A stretch of 64,000 bases of DNA from Sorex araneus (GCF_027595985.1 NC_073303.1:190150972-190214971); one strand, 5' to 3'. Counted from the first letter of the stretch, positions 12,733-23,504 are shown. Numbers and translations are program-made. Notes: a model not told the origin generated them from the sequence alone.

Positions 12733-12855
12733 TGCAGGGTCTGGGATTTGACTAAGGGGTAGAGCAAATGTCTTGCATGTATGAGGCCCCTGGGTTCAAT
12801 CCTCAGCAACACACATACACATACACACACACACATACACACACACACACATATG
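12733..12855 (+). mobile_element. tRNA-like SINE with (CA)n tail
   Basis: ACTAAGGGGTAGAGCAAATGTCTTGCATGTATGAGGCCCCTGGGTTCAATCCTCAGCA resembles a short tRNA-Ala/ID-like SINE with A and B boxes. It runs directly into (CA)n at about 12812-12855. It differs from the SOR SINE head. Confidence 0.7.
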
Positions 12856-13089
12856 CGCACGCATGCCCATAAACATAAACAAAAGCAAAACAAAACAAAT
12901 CTTGAGAGTTACCTACCACACTATGTCACAAGATATCTGGGTTTTGCAAAGACAAAATGGTTTGAAACAAACCCTAATAAGCAATTAAGTGTACTCAGTA
13001 GTGGGATGATTTGCTTTTAAATCTGATCTTTCAGATGGCAAGTTTTAATGTAAGTCTGTGAGCAGTTAAGCTTTCAAAACATCTGCATC

Positions 13090-13262
13090 AGGGGGCTGGA
13101 GCGATAGTACAGCGGGTAGGGTGCTTGCCTTGCACGCGACCAACCCAGGTTCGATTCCCAGTATCCCCCGAGCACCGCCAGGCGTAATTTCTGAGTGCAA
13201 AGCTAGGAGTAACCACTGGGCATCTATGGGTGTCACCCAAAAAGCAAAAAAAAAGAAAAAAA
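13090..13262 (+). mobile_element. SOR-type SINE, poly(A) class
   Basis: A nearly full copy with B box GGTTCGATTCC. CATATGGTCCC is deleted. It ends CACCCAAAAAGC and an A-rich tail. Confidence 0.9.
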
Positions 13263-13274
13263 AATCATGCATCA

Positions 13275-13470
13275 TGAGGCCAGGGCAGGGTTCAGGGTGT
13301 ATGCTTTGCACATCTCCCGGACCCTAATTCCACTCCCGGTCCCTGATCCATTGGCACTGCAGGCCCCAAGGTGCACCATATCCTAAGCATCATATGGTCT
13401 GGTTGGCTAAATTACCAGAAATGGCCCCCAGACCACTGAGCACTGCTGGGGAGGCCTCCTCAACCCCAAA
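13275..13470 (+). mobile_element. Old SINE-derived sequence
   Basis: AGGGCAGGGTTCAGGGTGTATGCTTTGCAC, CATATGGTCTGGTTGG and GAGCACTGCTGGGGAGGCC suggest a diverged copy directly behind the younger one. Family not resolved. Confidence 0.4.
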
Positions 13471-13523
13471 TTCTACATCATTTTAACGGTTTAACCTGAA
13501 ACATAGATAAAAAAATTTTTGTG

Positions 13524-13700
13524 TGGCTAGAGCAATAGCACAGTGGGTAGGGCGTTTGCCTTGCACACCGCCGACCTGGGTTCGATTCCCAGCATCCCAT
13601 ATGGTCCCCTGAGCACCGCCAGGAGTAATTCCTGAGTGCAGAGCCAGGAGTAACCTCTGAGCATAGCCAAGTGTGATCCAAACAGCCAAAAAAAAAAAAT
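13524..13700 (+). mobile_element. SOR-type SINE, poly(A) class
   Basis: Full length from GTGGCTAGAGCAATAGCACAG to GTGTGATCCAAACAGCC and an A tail. Confidence 0.9.
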
Positions 13701-14920
13701 TTGTGGGAGTTAAAAAAAAACCAGTATAAATGTGGTTAATAGCATTTAACCAATTTTGTCATGTGTACCAATTCTGTTACAAATAAAAGAATTGATGATT
13801 TGAGGTTCTCAAGATTCATGCATTATGTAAATATTCATCTATTTTGTCTTTTAATACTCTAGGATTTAAAAACATGTAAATTATTTAATCTAAAATTTTG
13901 GCACATAGATTCAGAAAAAGTTTTTTTCTAAATATATGTATTATTAAAAACTGATTAATAATTTGTTAACTTGTTTACATCCCTGTTATTTGTGATGTAA
14001 AACTTTATCATATACTAAATAAATGCAGAACTCTTAAACAAATAAATAAACAAAAGAATTAAGCAATATTAGTAAAATCATCGTCATGCATCTAAAAATG
14101 TATCCAGCATAGAAGCTGACATTAAAAAATCTTAAAAAATTAATCCTTTCGGAGTACTAATAAGGCTTCAGCAGATATTTTTGATTAAAAAATAAAAATG
14201 ATGTCACCTCATTAATTTTATTGCAATCAAAGCATGGGCAAGGAAACACTGAACAAATGAGTTTGTAGTAACTGGGGGGTGGAGGGCAGGCCTAAAGCAC
14301 AGCAGCGTCTCAAGGGCGGTATTAAGGCTCCACTTTCTTCCTGTAAAATGTCTCAGAGGGGTCAAATCATATTACACTCATCAAACCTTTAACTTTTAAC
14401 AAAGCACCAAAAGTAATTCCTTCAATTACTACAAATGAGTTTTCTTCATATTGCAAATGTCTGACTCTCCTAAGTATCCTTTAAAGGTACCCTAAAAAGC
14501 CAATATTGTCTCTTTCCTAGGAGGGTGTCTTAGATGCTTCAGTCCAGACAACATGTGGGTTTCTCTGGAAGCAAATTTCAGAGTACAAGGCAATTTAGTG
14601 TGTTCTGTAAGAAAGTCCTGCAAAGAACGATTTCATATTTATAAAATAAATCTCACACACACACAGAAGGTAACACAATTTGCTGAATCAAATCCCAGAC
14701 TAACAGCACTTAACTTGATGGGAGAAGGGAGGGAGAAAGAAGAGACCATCTGGGAACTAGGAATACAAAGAGCAAGACCTTGTGAAGTCTTGAATCTGTT
14801 TTTCTACAAAAAAGCTAATGGGAGAGAGAAGCGTTCAACCGGGAGAGGGAGGAGGTGCTGAAAGATGGTCAAGTGTTAGCATGAAACCCTCTCAGCAACA
14901 TGCACCAAACACAGTGAAAA
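13701..14920. other. AT-rich unique APP intron 1 sequence
   Basis: No supported gene. AT-rich, with a short (CA)n near 14654. The ORFs at 14553-15021 have no recognisable domain. Confidence 0.5.
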
Positions 14921-14924
14921 AGGG

Positions 14925-15135
14925 TCTGTCATGTAACGACAGCCTGTGGGTGGGAGGGGAAACGGGACATCCGGAAGTGAGCAATGGTGAAGAGATTGAT
15001 GCTGGATCACTTTATGCCTGAAACCCACACATTAAAAACAAAAAAACAAAACAAAACAAAACAAAAAACAACACTGTAATTCACGGTGGTAACTAAATAA
15101 AATTTTTAAAATTTGAAATAAAAACTTTTAAGTGA
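14925..15135 (+). mobile_element. Probable old L1 3' end with (CAAAA)n
   Basis: GTGGGTGGGAGGGGAAACGGGACATC, GCAATGGTGAAGAG, ATGCCTGAAACCCA and GGTGGTAACTAAATAAAATTT follow the order of the L1 3'UTR ends seen elsewhere here. They are diverged and interrupted by a (CAAAA)n at about 15040-15068. Confidence 0.45.
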
Positions 15136-15384
15136 AAGAACAAGGCTTGTGATTCCTTTCCTTTTCAAAAAGTCTACCTTGCTTATTTCTAGTTGGCGCT
15201 CACTGAGCCAACATCTGGAACTGCATCATCTCGGTTCTCCTGCTCCCGGTCTCTCCTCTAAGCAGAAGGTCGATTCCAAAAATAATTCCAGTCTCTTACA
15301 TCCTCCCTCCATACAGGAGCTTGTAGGAAAAAAAAAACTCCTGAGGATTTCTTGGGACCTTGCTAATGCATTCTTTGATGTGTT

Positions 15385-15550
15385 CCTTTGGGGAGGTGGG
15401 AATGCCACACCCGGTGGTGTTCAGGGTTTACACCGGGCTCTTAAGAATGACTACTGGTAGATTTGGGGTACCAAATGTGGTGCCAGGGATCCAACCTGGG
15501 TGGGCTGTATGCCAGGCAAGATCCTCCCTGCTCTTCTATCTCACTGGTCC
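15385..15550 (-). mobile_element. Old SOR-related SINE
   Basis: CACACCCGGTGGTGTTCAGGG, GGGATCCAACCTGGGTGGGCTGTATG and TCTTCTATCTCACTGGTCCC keep the inverted order. Confidence 0.7.
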
Positions 15551-16625
15551 CATGTGTTCATGAGATTTCAGCCACAAAATCATGCCTGGCGTCTTATGCC
15601 ATCTCAAATAGCACTGGTCGAGTTTTGAGGTTGTGACGGCAAACTTAAGTTTTCAATTTAATTCGACTACAAGTTAGGTAACATGGTTAGAAGAGTGATA
15701 ATGTTTATGGTTTTGATGGAGGGATTCTACTTCCCCCCCATTAAAACGCCCCAGACCCTCCACCGGTGTCGTTATGTTGCTCCTCCTCTTCTTCTTTATT
15801 TCTCCTACAAGACCTTCCACCCCACTCCTCTGCTTGGTAATCCGAGTTTTGTAACCCAAGGCCAAGTTTGTCATTGTTCCCTAGTAACCATTTCCTTGTT
15901 TTGTCTCGCTCTTCTACCCTGTGATGAGTGAGATCATCCAGTAGGGAAAAAAAAATGTATTTTAAAAAGAGCAAAATGGCTCGCTCATTAGACATGCCTT
16001 TTATGAAGCAATAGAGCCTCATACATCTTGAAAAAGTGAAAGCACTGCATGTCAGTTCCTTGCCTTTCGTTTAATTTTGAAAACTAATTTCCCACAGAAA
16101 TAGTCTTCTGCAGTAGGCTGCTTGTTTAAAAGGGTGCCTCCTGCGCTGGAGAAGTTCATTTCATTTCCATCCTCACACCCCCGATTCTCTGGGTGGCTTT
16201 AGCCGTCTCCCACTTCTGCCTCACCTGGCAGGCCTTGTTGATTCTCTTTTCTAGAAAAGATGTCCACTAAAATGGAACGCAGTTTGTTCACGGCTCTCTG
16301 CACAGCGCTGATAGTCAACAAACAGCTGAGTTAATAATCGAGCCTGCCTATGAGCGGGCCCGTATGAGACATGTGTGGCAAGCTGCCAGCATGCGACACA
16401 CTAGGAAAAGACCTTTTGCATGTGTGTCTAAACTGCTGCTCTTAACACGTTTCTGGACTGCTGAAATGTTCCGGTGAGCTTGAGTTGTTTTCCCAGAAGT
16501 CGACAGAAACATAAAATACATTGAACAAATAAAATTTTACTGCCGATGCTCTAAAATGCTTAGTTACAATACCTTTTTATTTGACGCAAGACCACGCCCA
16601 GCTGTGAGATTTTGGGTGTGGGAGG

Positions 16626-16626
<1 letters not shown>
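15551..16626. other. Unique APP intron 1 sequence
   Basis: No gene was supported. The stretch 16060-16480 is free of repeats and of normal complexity, and could include conserved intronic DNA. Confidence 0.4.
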
Positions 16627-16667
<41 letters not shown>

Positions 16668-16830
16668 GGGGGGTGTTGGTGAGATTCACTACCCCACAGT
16701 CAATGTTGAGGACCTACACACCCTTCCCAACAGGGCTTGAGCGGGTGTCGCATGTTTGTACCCGGGCTCAAACTCAGGACCTTACACGTACCAGCCACGT
16801 GCTCTCTCTACCACTTGAGTCATATCCCTA
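16627..16830 (-). mobile_element. tRNA-like SINE with (CA)n tail
   Basis: On the minus strand, ACTCAAGTGGTAGAGAGAGCACGTGGCTGGTACGTGTAAGGTCCTGAGTTTGAGCCCGGG gives A and B boxes. The 3' end is a (CA)n that appears as (TG)n at 16627-16665. It is longer in the body than the 12.7-kb copy. Confidence 0.65.
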
Positions 16831-16847
16831 AAGTTGCAATGTCCACT

Positions 16848-17012
16848 TAAAAAAAATGGGGTCATACCTAGCAGTGTTCCAGGCTTACTTCTGACTCTGC
16901 ACTCAGGGATCACTCCTTGAAGGTGGGTGCGGGGCATATGGGTTGCTGAGGATGAAACCAAGCTGGCCTCACACACAGCAAGCATTCTGCCCTCTGGACT
17001 CTCTCTCTCCCC
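16848..17012 (-). mobile_element. Old SOR-related SINE
   Basis: GGGGTCATACCTAGCAGTGTTCCAGGC, CTGACTCTGCACTCAGGGATCACTCC and GGGGCATATGGGTTGCTGAGG are in inverted SINE order. A further, more decayed copy may follow at 17095-17235. Confidence 0.7.
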
Positions 17013-17364
17013 AGTGTCTGCAAATGATCATTTTAAGATCGTTTAAATTTAAATTCTCTGCAGGGAATAGTCTAACCCTGCAGTTGTTGTTCTTCCCCAC
17101 CCCCAGCCAGTACTCAGAGGGCTACTCCTGGCTCGTTGCTCAGAAATGAGTCCAGAAAATGTTTGCAGAGAACACCATGCAATGCCCGGGATAAAATGGG
17201 TCTCTGACATGGCGTACTAGCCTTCAGGGCAATCTGTCCCCAACGTTCGGTTGTGTGTCAGACTTCAGCTTCTCCATTTAACATCTGGACATCATAAGGG
17301 TAACCCACGGGCAATTCTTAAACATGTGACATCATGGCAGGCATGTTCCCTCCTGTGTTGTTCC

Positions 17365-17545
17365 AAGCATTTTACGTGTCTATTAACCTGAACGTCAACA
17401 GTCGTCACGTCAATATTCCCATTTTGCAAAGCGATCAACTGAGGCTCAGAGGAACTACAGTGTAAGTTCTGAGAGAACAGAACTAAACTTCAAGCCCAGG
17501 TTATCCAGGTCTGGGATCTTGGTCCTACTGCAATGCTCACTTCCC
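17365..17545 (-). mobile_element. MIR element
   Basis: TATTCCCATTTTGCAAAGCGATCAACTGAGGCTCAGAGGAAC, then AAGCCCAGGTTATCCAGGTCTG, matches the inverted order of the ancient mammalian MIR SINE. Confidence 0.7.
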
Positions 17546-18629
17546 TGAACAGGTGACAGGCCCGGGACCTTTGGGCAGTTTAAAACTGCAAGTAACAAAC
17601 GAAATCAAAATGAACATGGGAACAGATCCACTACTTTGCAAAGAGTGGGCACTTAAAACTATCCCAGGCCTCCCCTTCCCATCTCTACCTTCTTTCGTAA
17701 GATACTATACTTCAAGCCAAACCGATATTGGCTGCTTCTTCAAAACGGTCACACCAACAAAATGTTTTTATGAAAAGCTTCTTTCCTCCCGACGGCAACT
17801 AATACTTCATACGTGTGAGCCAGTCTTTAGTCCCCATGAGCGATCTATAAAGCATCACTTTCTCATCGAACTAACAATGATGAGCAATTCATTTTCTCAA
17901 ACAATAAATGTTTCACTTTAAACAATGACTTCTAAAAGAGAAAGAAACCGTTTATCCCCAGAACAGTCATTCCAATTCTATTTTTGATGAATATTCATTT
18001 CTAAAAATATCACAGAGTAAAACATCGCTCTTCACCGGGCTGTACCTGAAGGGGAACATTCACCGGCCCCTCCCTCCCCCAAAGAAAACCAATAATGTTT
18101 TGCTACAAATACAGTGATTACTAATATCTTCTTGTAATCAATCCGCACTAAACTGAAGAAATCATTACATACCATTTGCCTTTTCACCCTGTACTCCATT
18201 TCCAAATTCAGTTTGGTACTTAGTACTGTTTGCTTTCTTTTTTAGAGCTCAAGATCATTAAGAAATATGTTGTCGGCTAAACTTGTGCTCCTTTTGGGAA
18301 ACACTCGCATTCCTTCCCTTTCACTTCTTCTGCACCCCACCACCTGCCTCCAGCCACCGAGGATGTGACCGGATAAAGGCTGGGTGATACCGGGAGACAG
18401 CACTTCCCAGGGTGTGCGGAAGATGGCACGCAGCATGCCCCAGCCCACTCCCTACATCTGCCACTGGGACGCCATGACACAAAGGGAATGATTTCACAGT
18501 CCAGAAGAACGTGGACAGGCAGAAGCCTACCCGGAAAAAAAACAGAAGCTAACCCGGCCGGGCTCTCTTCGCCATCTGCTGTTGTGGCTCAGCGACAACC
18601 TTAATCCTCACCTATGCCCTCAGTTCAGG
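17546..18629. other. Unique APP intron 1 sequence
   Basis: No gene or clear repeat. The open frame at 17553-17921 has no recognisable motif or splice context. Confidence 0.5.
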
Positions 18630-19085
18630 ACCCACTGGAGACACCCAATCAGAGCTCTCAGGAGCCACCTAAAAATACCCAATCAGAGTTCCCCAAGACC
18701 CACTGAAGATACCCAATCAGAGCTCCTCAGGATCACCTTAAAATACCCAGTCAGAGTCCCCCAAGACCTACTGAAGGCACCCAATCAGAGCTCTCCAGGA
18801 TCTCCTTAAAATCCCCAATCATTGTTCCCCAAGACCCACTAAGGCACCCAATCACAGCTCTGCAGGAGCACCTTAAAATACCCAATCAAAGTTCCCCAAG
18901 ACCCAGTGAAGGCACCCAATCAGAGCTCTCCAGGAGCACCTTAAAATACCCAATCAGAGTTCCCCAAGACCCACTACGGCACCTAATCAGAGCTCTGCAG
19001 GAGCACCTTAAAATACCCAATCAAAATTCCCCAAGACTCACAATGGCACCCAATCAGAGCTCTCCTACAGAAACTCCCAATCCCC
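18630..19085 (+). repeat. 34-bp CCAAT-box minisatellite (dimeric 67-68 bp unit)
   Basis: CCAAT-type cores start at 18645, 18679, 18713, 18747 (CCAGT), 18781, 18815, 18848, 18882, 18916, 18950, 18983 (CTAAT), 19017, 19050 and 19077. Spacing is 33-34 bp except for the last. Most read CCCAATCAGAG. Two half-unit types alternate: one with CAGGAGCACCTTAAAATA before the motif, the other with CCCCAAGACCCACTGAAGGCA. The real period is therefore 67-68 bp. Divergence between units is modest. The array lies about 4.4-4.8 kb downstream of the APP cap site in intron 1. No coding potential. Confidence 0.95.
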
Positions 19086-20270
19086 TCCCGGCTCTAGCGT
19101 GTGCCTTTCCTTCCAGTCTCAGTGTCCGTCGGGGATCCTGAGGACCGTTTACAATGATTCACTTAGTGTCTGTCTTCCCCCACTTCAAGAAGTATCCCAA
19201 AGGATACCGTTGTATCCTCTGCTCTATTTTCTGTACAGTGAGCTGGGGGTTGGCCCCCAGAGAGAATCAATGTAAGTGCCATAAAGAAGAGGCAGAAAGA
19301 TTACTGAAACCAAATTCTACGCTACCTCATTCTTTGTTACTGAACAACCTTGCCAGCACCTCAAAAGCAGGAAGACGAGAGAAGATGAAGACAAACATCT
19401 CACCCCTTCAAACCTCAGGCGCCAAGCAGGTGCATGTACAATGGGGCGAGGTGTGGTGTTTGGGGGCACAGGGGTTGATGTGGACGGGTGGGACTGCAAT
19501 TAAGACGGTAAATACAAAGCCTTGAGTTCTATGCCCCAGAATGGGATGCATAGCCGACTGGAAAAGAACTACCAGGAAATTCTCGAAGATTATCTCATCC
19601 CATTGTTCATTTACTCCTTAAATAGAGATGTTCATGCTGTAACACCTTTCCTGGGTAGACCACTTAATCTGTACTTTTCCTGTTGGTATTTAACACTTTG
19701 TCTTTTCTTTTATAATCTTTATAAAGGAAATGATTTTATCTTATTGGCTCTGAAAACTTCCTTAGGAGAAGGGGGTGAGGGAGGGTTGGAAGTGAGAGGT
19801 ACACAAACGTAATCTTACGTCCTGGAACCTATATTTCAAGTGTGAGATTTCTTGTTGCATTTGTGATAAAGACTAAAGAACAATATTAAAGTATGTAGCG
19901 TTTTAAGTTCCTCAGGTCAAAGAATGTCCCCAGGCCCTTGAAATTTGCAAAACTCAAAGGTAGGTTTCTACTGAATTTGACTAACTTCTTGATTCAGTGG
20001 TCACGAGAAAGGTTCAAAATGACTCTATTAATTTCTAGAATTACTAACAAGCTTCTTCATACAAGTATCCACATAGCAGTCTCTCGTATACCTTATGCAA
20101 CAGAGAATGGGAGAAAGTCTTTGCCAGAAGCATAACCTTTCCATATTCCTCCAAACCAACATTTAATGAAACATGTTACTTCGTTTTTCCTTCTGTTCTT
20201 TCTTTTTTTTTCCTTTTATTATTTTTTTTTTTTAAAGAACAAGCTGTTCTCACTCTAACTTGGTGATCTA
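19086..20270. other. Unique APP intron 1 sequence
   Basis: No gene supported. The 123-codon frame at 19154-19525 shows no domain, and its composition is like its surroundings. Confidence 0.5.
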
Positions 20271-20274
20271 TTTA

Positions 20275-20610
20275 GTTGCTGGTTTCTTTACATTTCCTCA
20301 ATCAGCGCCAGGGCTCATTATTCTACTTGGAGTCCTTCTCTGCTGCACTAATCGCCTCACAAGTTAGTGCCTGTCAGGAGCCTCCACTGGCACTGGCGAG
20401 GGTGACAAGAGAGAAGCTTTTGTGTCCTGCCCATTATCATGGCTTCCCATTGATTAGAAAGACACAGCAACTCCTTCGAGACCGCAATCACATCTGAGCA
20501 GTGCTGAGAGCAGCGTAGCATTAGTCACGAAGTAGGTATCCACGATCTGCGAATTAGCACCAGCGAAGTCGATAACTGTAATTAGGCTTAATCCCCCAAT
20601 ATAGAAAAAT
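20275..20610. promoter_or_regulatory. Candidate conserved intronic element
   Basis: A repeat-free stretch of balanced composition that retains several CpGs outside the island. It includes a homeobox-type TAATTAGG (20579) beside a bicoid-type TAATCC (20589), and an ATTGATTAG-like site near 20450. The call rests on texture only, because conservation cannot be measured here. Confidence 0.3.
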
Positions 20611-21839
20611 AAAACAAGAGGAAGCAAGTTTAAGTAAACATACATACTCTCAATTCATGAGGCAAATTTCTTAATCCAGTACATAACACTTACCCTCCAA
20701 AGTCAAGCTATCCCATAATCGCTGTCCCATTATTATTATTATTATTATTTAAGAGCCATCCAGGGCAGGCCTGTTTTTCTAAGCCTCGTAAAAGACAGTC
20801 AACTCACAATTACATCTTTCCAGAGGGGAAAGATATAGCTGGATAAATCCCTCTTATGCCTCATTAGAGGGAAAACTATCCATCAATCAATGCCTACAAA
20901 AAGGTCTAATGTGACTCTTGGAAGGAGTTGACAAGAGTCGGTCAAAATATCCCCAAAAGATGGCAGAAAGCAAATAAATGAAATAATACTGGCCTCAAAA
21001 ACCCAAATCTGAATCATATTTACTTACACATGGCTCTTCTATACAGAGCAAACACTGCTCCAAAAGTTAAATATTTGCCTTCTGAACAGAACCCTCAAAT
21101 ATAAAGGCTCTGGTATTCTATTATTACTTGTTTTTGAATGTATGGTAAAGCTCTCAGAAAATCTGAAACAAATGTAGGCACAAATTTAACTCATCCGAAA
21201 TCAGAGTTCCCTTAATTAAATGCATCCTTTAAATATGGAAAACCAAATGCCTGAATTCTTAGGACAACCTGTTTTAACTGGCCATAATGGGAGTCCAGAG
21301 CCACTTGTAGGTAAGAGGTAGATGGCCAAAAAAAAAAAAAAAAAAAAGTTCAATGACCTTGTAAATGAGGGTCTGAAAACCCATAATGGTGTGCGGGTCT
21401 GAAGAGCTAAGTGGAATTCCCAGAAAACATTTATCCGGAAATTGCTTTTTTGGAAAATTACCATGAGGTAGGGGGAGAAAAAAAAAAGGAATGTAAAACC
21501 CAGCAAGGGGAGGTTGCAAATGGAAAACTACCTAATAGGAAATCCCACCGCTGCAAAACGCAACCTTCTCGTGCCCTCACGGCGACCCCCAAGAACTTCC
21601 AAGCCTCTTTAGATAAAAAAGAAAAAAAAAATGAGTCGTTTTGCCCAGCCTTTGGCTGAACGCTTCGGAGTTGGATGAATGGGGAAGACTTGTTATACAC
21701 CTAGCGGTGGGTGGATTTCGCCAGGCTGCAGCCTCCACACAGCTTTTCTTTGCTGCACTGCAGAGGCGCCATCTTCTCCGTCTTAGTCTTCACTCAATTC
21801 CCTCCTTTAAATGTGCACCCTAAAAAAAAAAAAAAGACC
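20611..21839. other. Unique APP intron 1 sequence next to the CpG island
   Basis: A (TTA)n lies near 20731-20750 and A runs near 21329 and 21820. No gene or clear transposon was seen. Confidence 0.5.
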
Positions 21840-22355
21840 CCCGAGGAGCCCGTGCGCCTCCCCCCCTCCCGCCAGGTTCGCTAAACCCGCCTGCCCCGCG
21901 CTGCCAGGGCGGAGGCCGCTGGCTCCGCAAACGCTGCCTTTGATGCCCTGGAGGGGCGAGCTCAGGGGGGTTGGCCAGCCCGCAGCTGCCCTTTCCCACA
22001 TGCACACCCCACTCCCGGCCAGCGTCTCCCGGCACGACTTTGCAGAGCGGGACGCAATCGGGGAGCCTGGGAGGTGATGGGGGCTCGGCTGCGGCCGGGG
22101 CAGGGCTGCCCCGGGAGCACCCCCGCCTCTCCCCTTCCCCCGCCGTCCCCCCCCCCCACTCCGGGACGGACGCGCAACGCCCGGAGAGGGGATGGATGGG
22201 GCGCCAGGCTCGGGGGGCGCACAGACGGTCGCGGCGCAGCCCGGGGCTGGCGAGGGCGGGGTGTCGCGGCTTTTGTTCCCGGGGCCCTTGTCCCTCTCCC
22301 GGAAAGAGCTGGAGGTGCGAGCGAACGTCCGGGACGTCCGGGCTCGGGGAAGGTT

Positions 22356-22389
22356 GGGGCGGGGGGTGGGGTGGGGGGGCAGGGAGGGG
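22356..22389 (+). promoter_or_regulatory. G-quadruplex-forming G-run cluster
   Basis: Five or more runs of 3-7 guanines are separated by one or two bases. This fits the usual G-quadruplex rule several times over. It lies in the CpG island about 0.9 kb inside APP intron 1. The G-rich strand is the template strand for APP. Confidence 0.6.
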
Positions 22390-23262
22390 TGACTGGTTGG
22401 GTGTCTGACCACCACCCCCTCCTCCCCTCCTCAACCCTCCCCACCCTCCTCCCGTCTCTCGTAACTTAACACAAAAGGGAGACGCAGAAATGCACAAAGT
22501 TTGCCTGCGGAAGGAGGCGCGCGACCCGGGTGGGGAGGGGGGTCCCCGGACTCGCCGCTGGGCAGGGGAGCCGAGGCGGAGGACCGGCGGGGCAGGGGTG
22601 CTGGGCGCGCCACGGGGAGGATGCAGCGGGCAGAAAAGGCGAAAGCCGAAGGGTTCGTGGTGGTGGTGGTGGTGGTGGCGGCGAGCGTGGGGGTGGGGGG
22701 CTGAGGGGTTCGTGGGGTCAGGGGGGGACCCTGCTTCCCCAAGCAGCCCCGGCTAACCTCCTGGTCTCCAGGGCCACGAGAGAAAGGGCAGGGCAGCGGC
22801 GCGGCGCCCGGGACACGATATCCCGGGGACGCTGCGTTTTCGGGGTTTGCCCCCACGTGCTCCCTCTTCCCTTCCCCCTCCACCTTGCCCCCCATCGGGG
22901 CGACTCTCCCGGTCCCCGGCCCGGAGGACTCGGCTCCTGGATCGCCTTCCCCCACCCCCACAACCCCCACGTCTGGTCCCCGATCGCCGGGGACCCGCGC
23001 CACCCGGGAGCCCTCGCCAGCTCCCTCTCGCCGGGTCTCTGGGCAGGGCTGGGCCCGAGGCGGAGATGGATGCGCAGGGCGCCCGCCGGCGGGGGCGTCA
23101 GGCGCGGAGGGAAGATGGGGAAAGGGGGGTCCCCCTGGAGTATCTTCTCCCCCTACCCCCAACCTCTCTCATCGGCTTTCCTGGGTGCAAAGATGAGGCG
23201 GTGGGGGGGGGCTTGCGGGGTGAGTTCGCCCCAGCCCCGCGGCTCCGAGACGCAGCACCCAC

Positions 23263-23319
23263 CTCCAGCGCCCGAGCCGTCCAGGCGGCCAGCAGGACCA
23301 GTGCCAAAGCGGGCAGCAT
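23263..23319 (-). CDS. APP: Amyloid precursor protein, coding exon 1 (signal peptide)
   Basis: The exon encodes MLPALALVLLAAWTARALE on the minus strand. From memory, human APP begins with the same 19 residues apart from two conservative changes (Gly4 to Ala and Leu8 to Val). It is a classical signal peptide with a short N-region, a leucine/alanine core and an Ala-X-Ala-type end (TARA). Cleavage after residue 17 would leave Leu-Glu as the first mature residues. The exon stops after GAG and is followed by GTGGGT, a good splice donor at 23262-23257. This is where human APP exon 1 also ends, so Val-Pro-Thr would come from exon 2, outside the window. The start ATG has G at -3, and no upstream ATG lies in the 145-nt leader. 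APP is a type I membrane glycoprotein cleaved by secretases. Only the first 57 coding nt are present, so nothing about the rest of the protein can be judged here. The reading frame continues into the intron as a shadow ORF to 23098. Confidence 0.95.
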
Positions 23320-23464
23320 CGCGACCGTGCGCCGGGCCCCCTGTGCGCTGCCGTGCGAGTGCGATCCGGGCCTCGGCTGCCGTGGTCTCCCGGGCCCCCG
23401 CGCTCGCGCTCCTCCTCCGCCGCCGCCGGCCGCTGCTCGCGCTCCTCCGGCCGCCGAGGAAACT
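23320..23464 (-). other. APP: APP exon 1 5' untranslated region
   Basis: Read on the minus strand, this begins AGTTTCCTCGG and ends GGTCGCG immediately before the ATG. Both ends match the human APP leader as I remember it, and the start matches its main cap site. The length of 145 nt is close to the human length of about 147 nt. The leader is very GC-rich, with GCC/GGC repeats near 23415-23430. It keeps the CACTCGCAC block (23353-23361) but is about 20 nt shorter than human between GGGAGAC and that block. That is the interval that carries the iron-responsive element in human. The cap site is inferred by homology only. Confidence 0.85.
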
Positions 23465-23504
23465 GACGGAGCCCGAGCGCGGCGGCTGGGCGCGGAGCCC
23501 GGCG

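Larger units (their letters stand above)
1..23262 (-). other. APP: APP intron 1, 5' portion
   Basis: The whole region below the exon 1 donor is intronic by inference, because human APP intron 1 is much longer than 23 kb and no acceptor followed by exon 2 (Val-Pro-Thr-Asp-Gly) is seen here. It holds SINEs, L1 3' ends, microsatellites, a CCAAT minisatellite and unique sequence. No other exon was found. Confidence 0.8.

Noticed and set aside
12775..12815. Possible true tRNA gene in tRNA-like heads
   Set aside because: The A and B boxes belong to SINEs. No full cloverleaf with paired acceptor ends is present, and the copies run into repeat tails.
23098..23262. Continuation of the APP exon 1 frame into downstream sequence
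   Set aside because: A consensus donor follows GAG at 23262, exactly at the known human exon boundary. The residues beyond it do not resemble APP.
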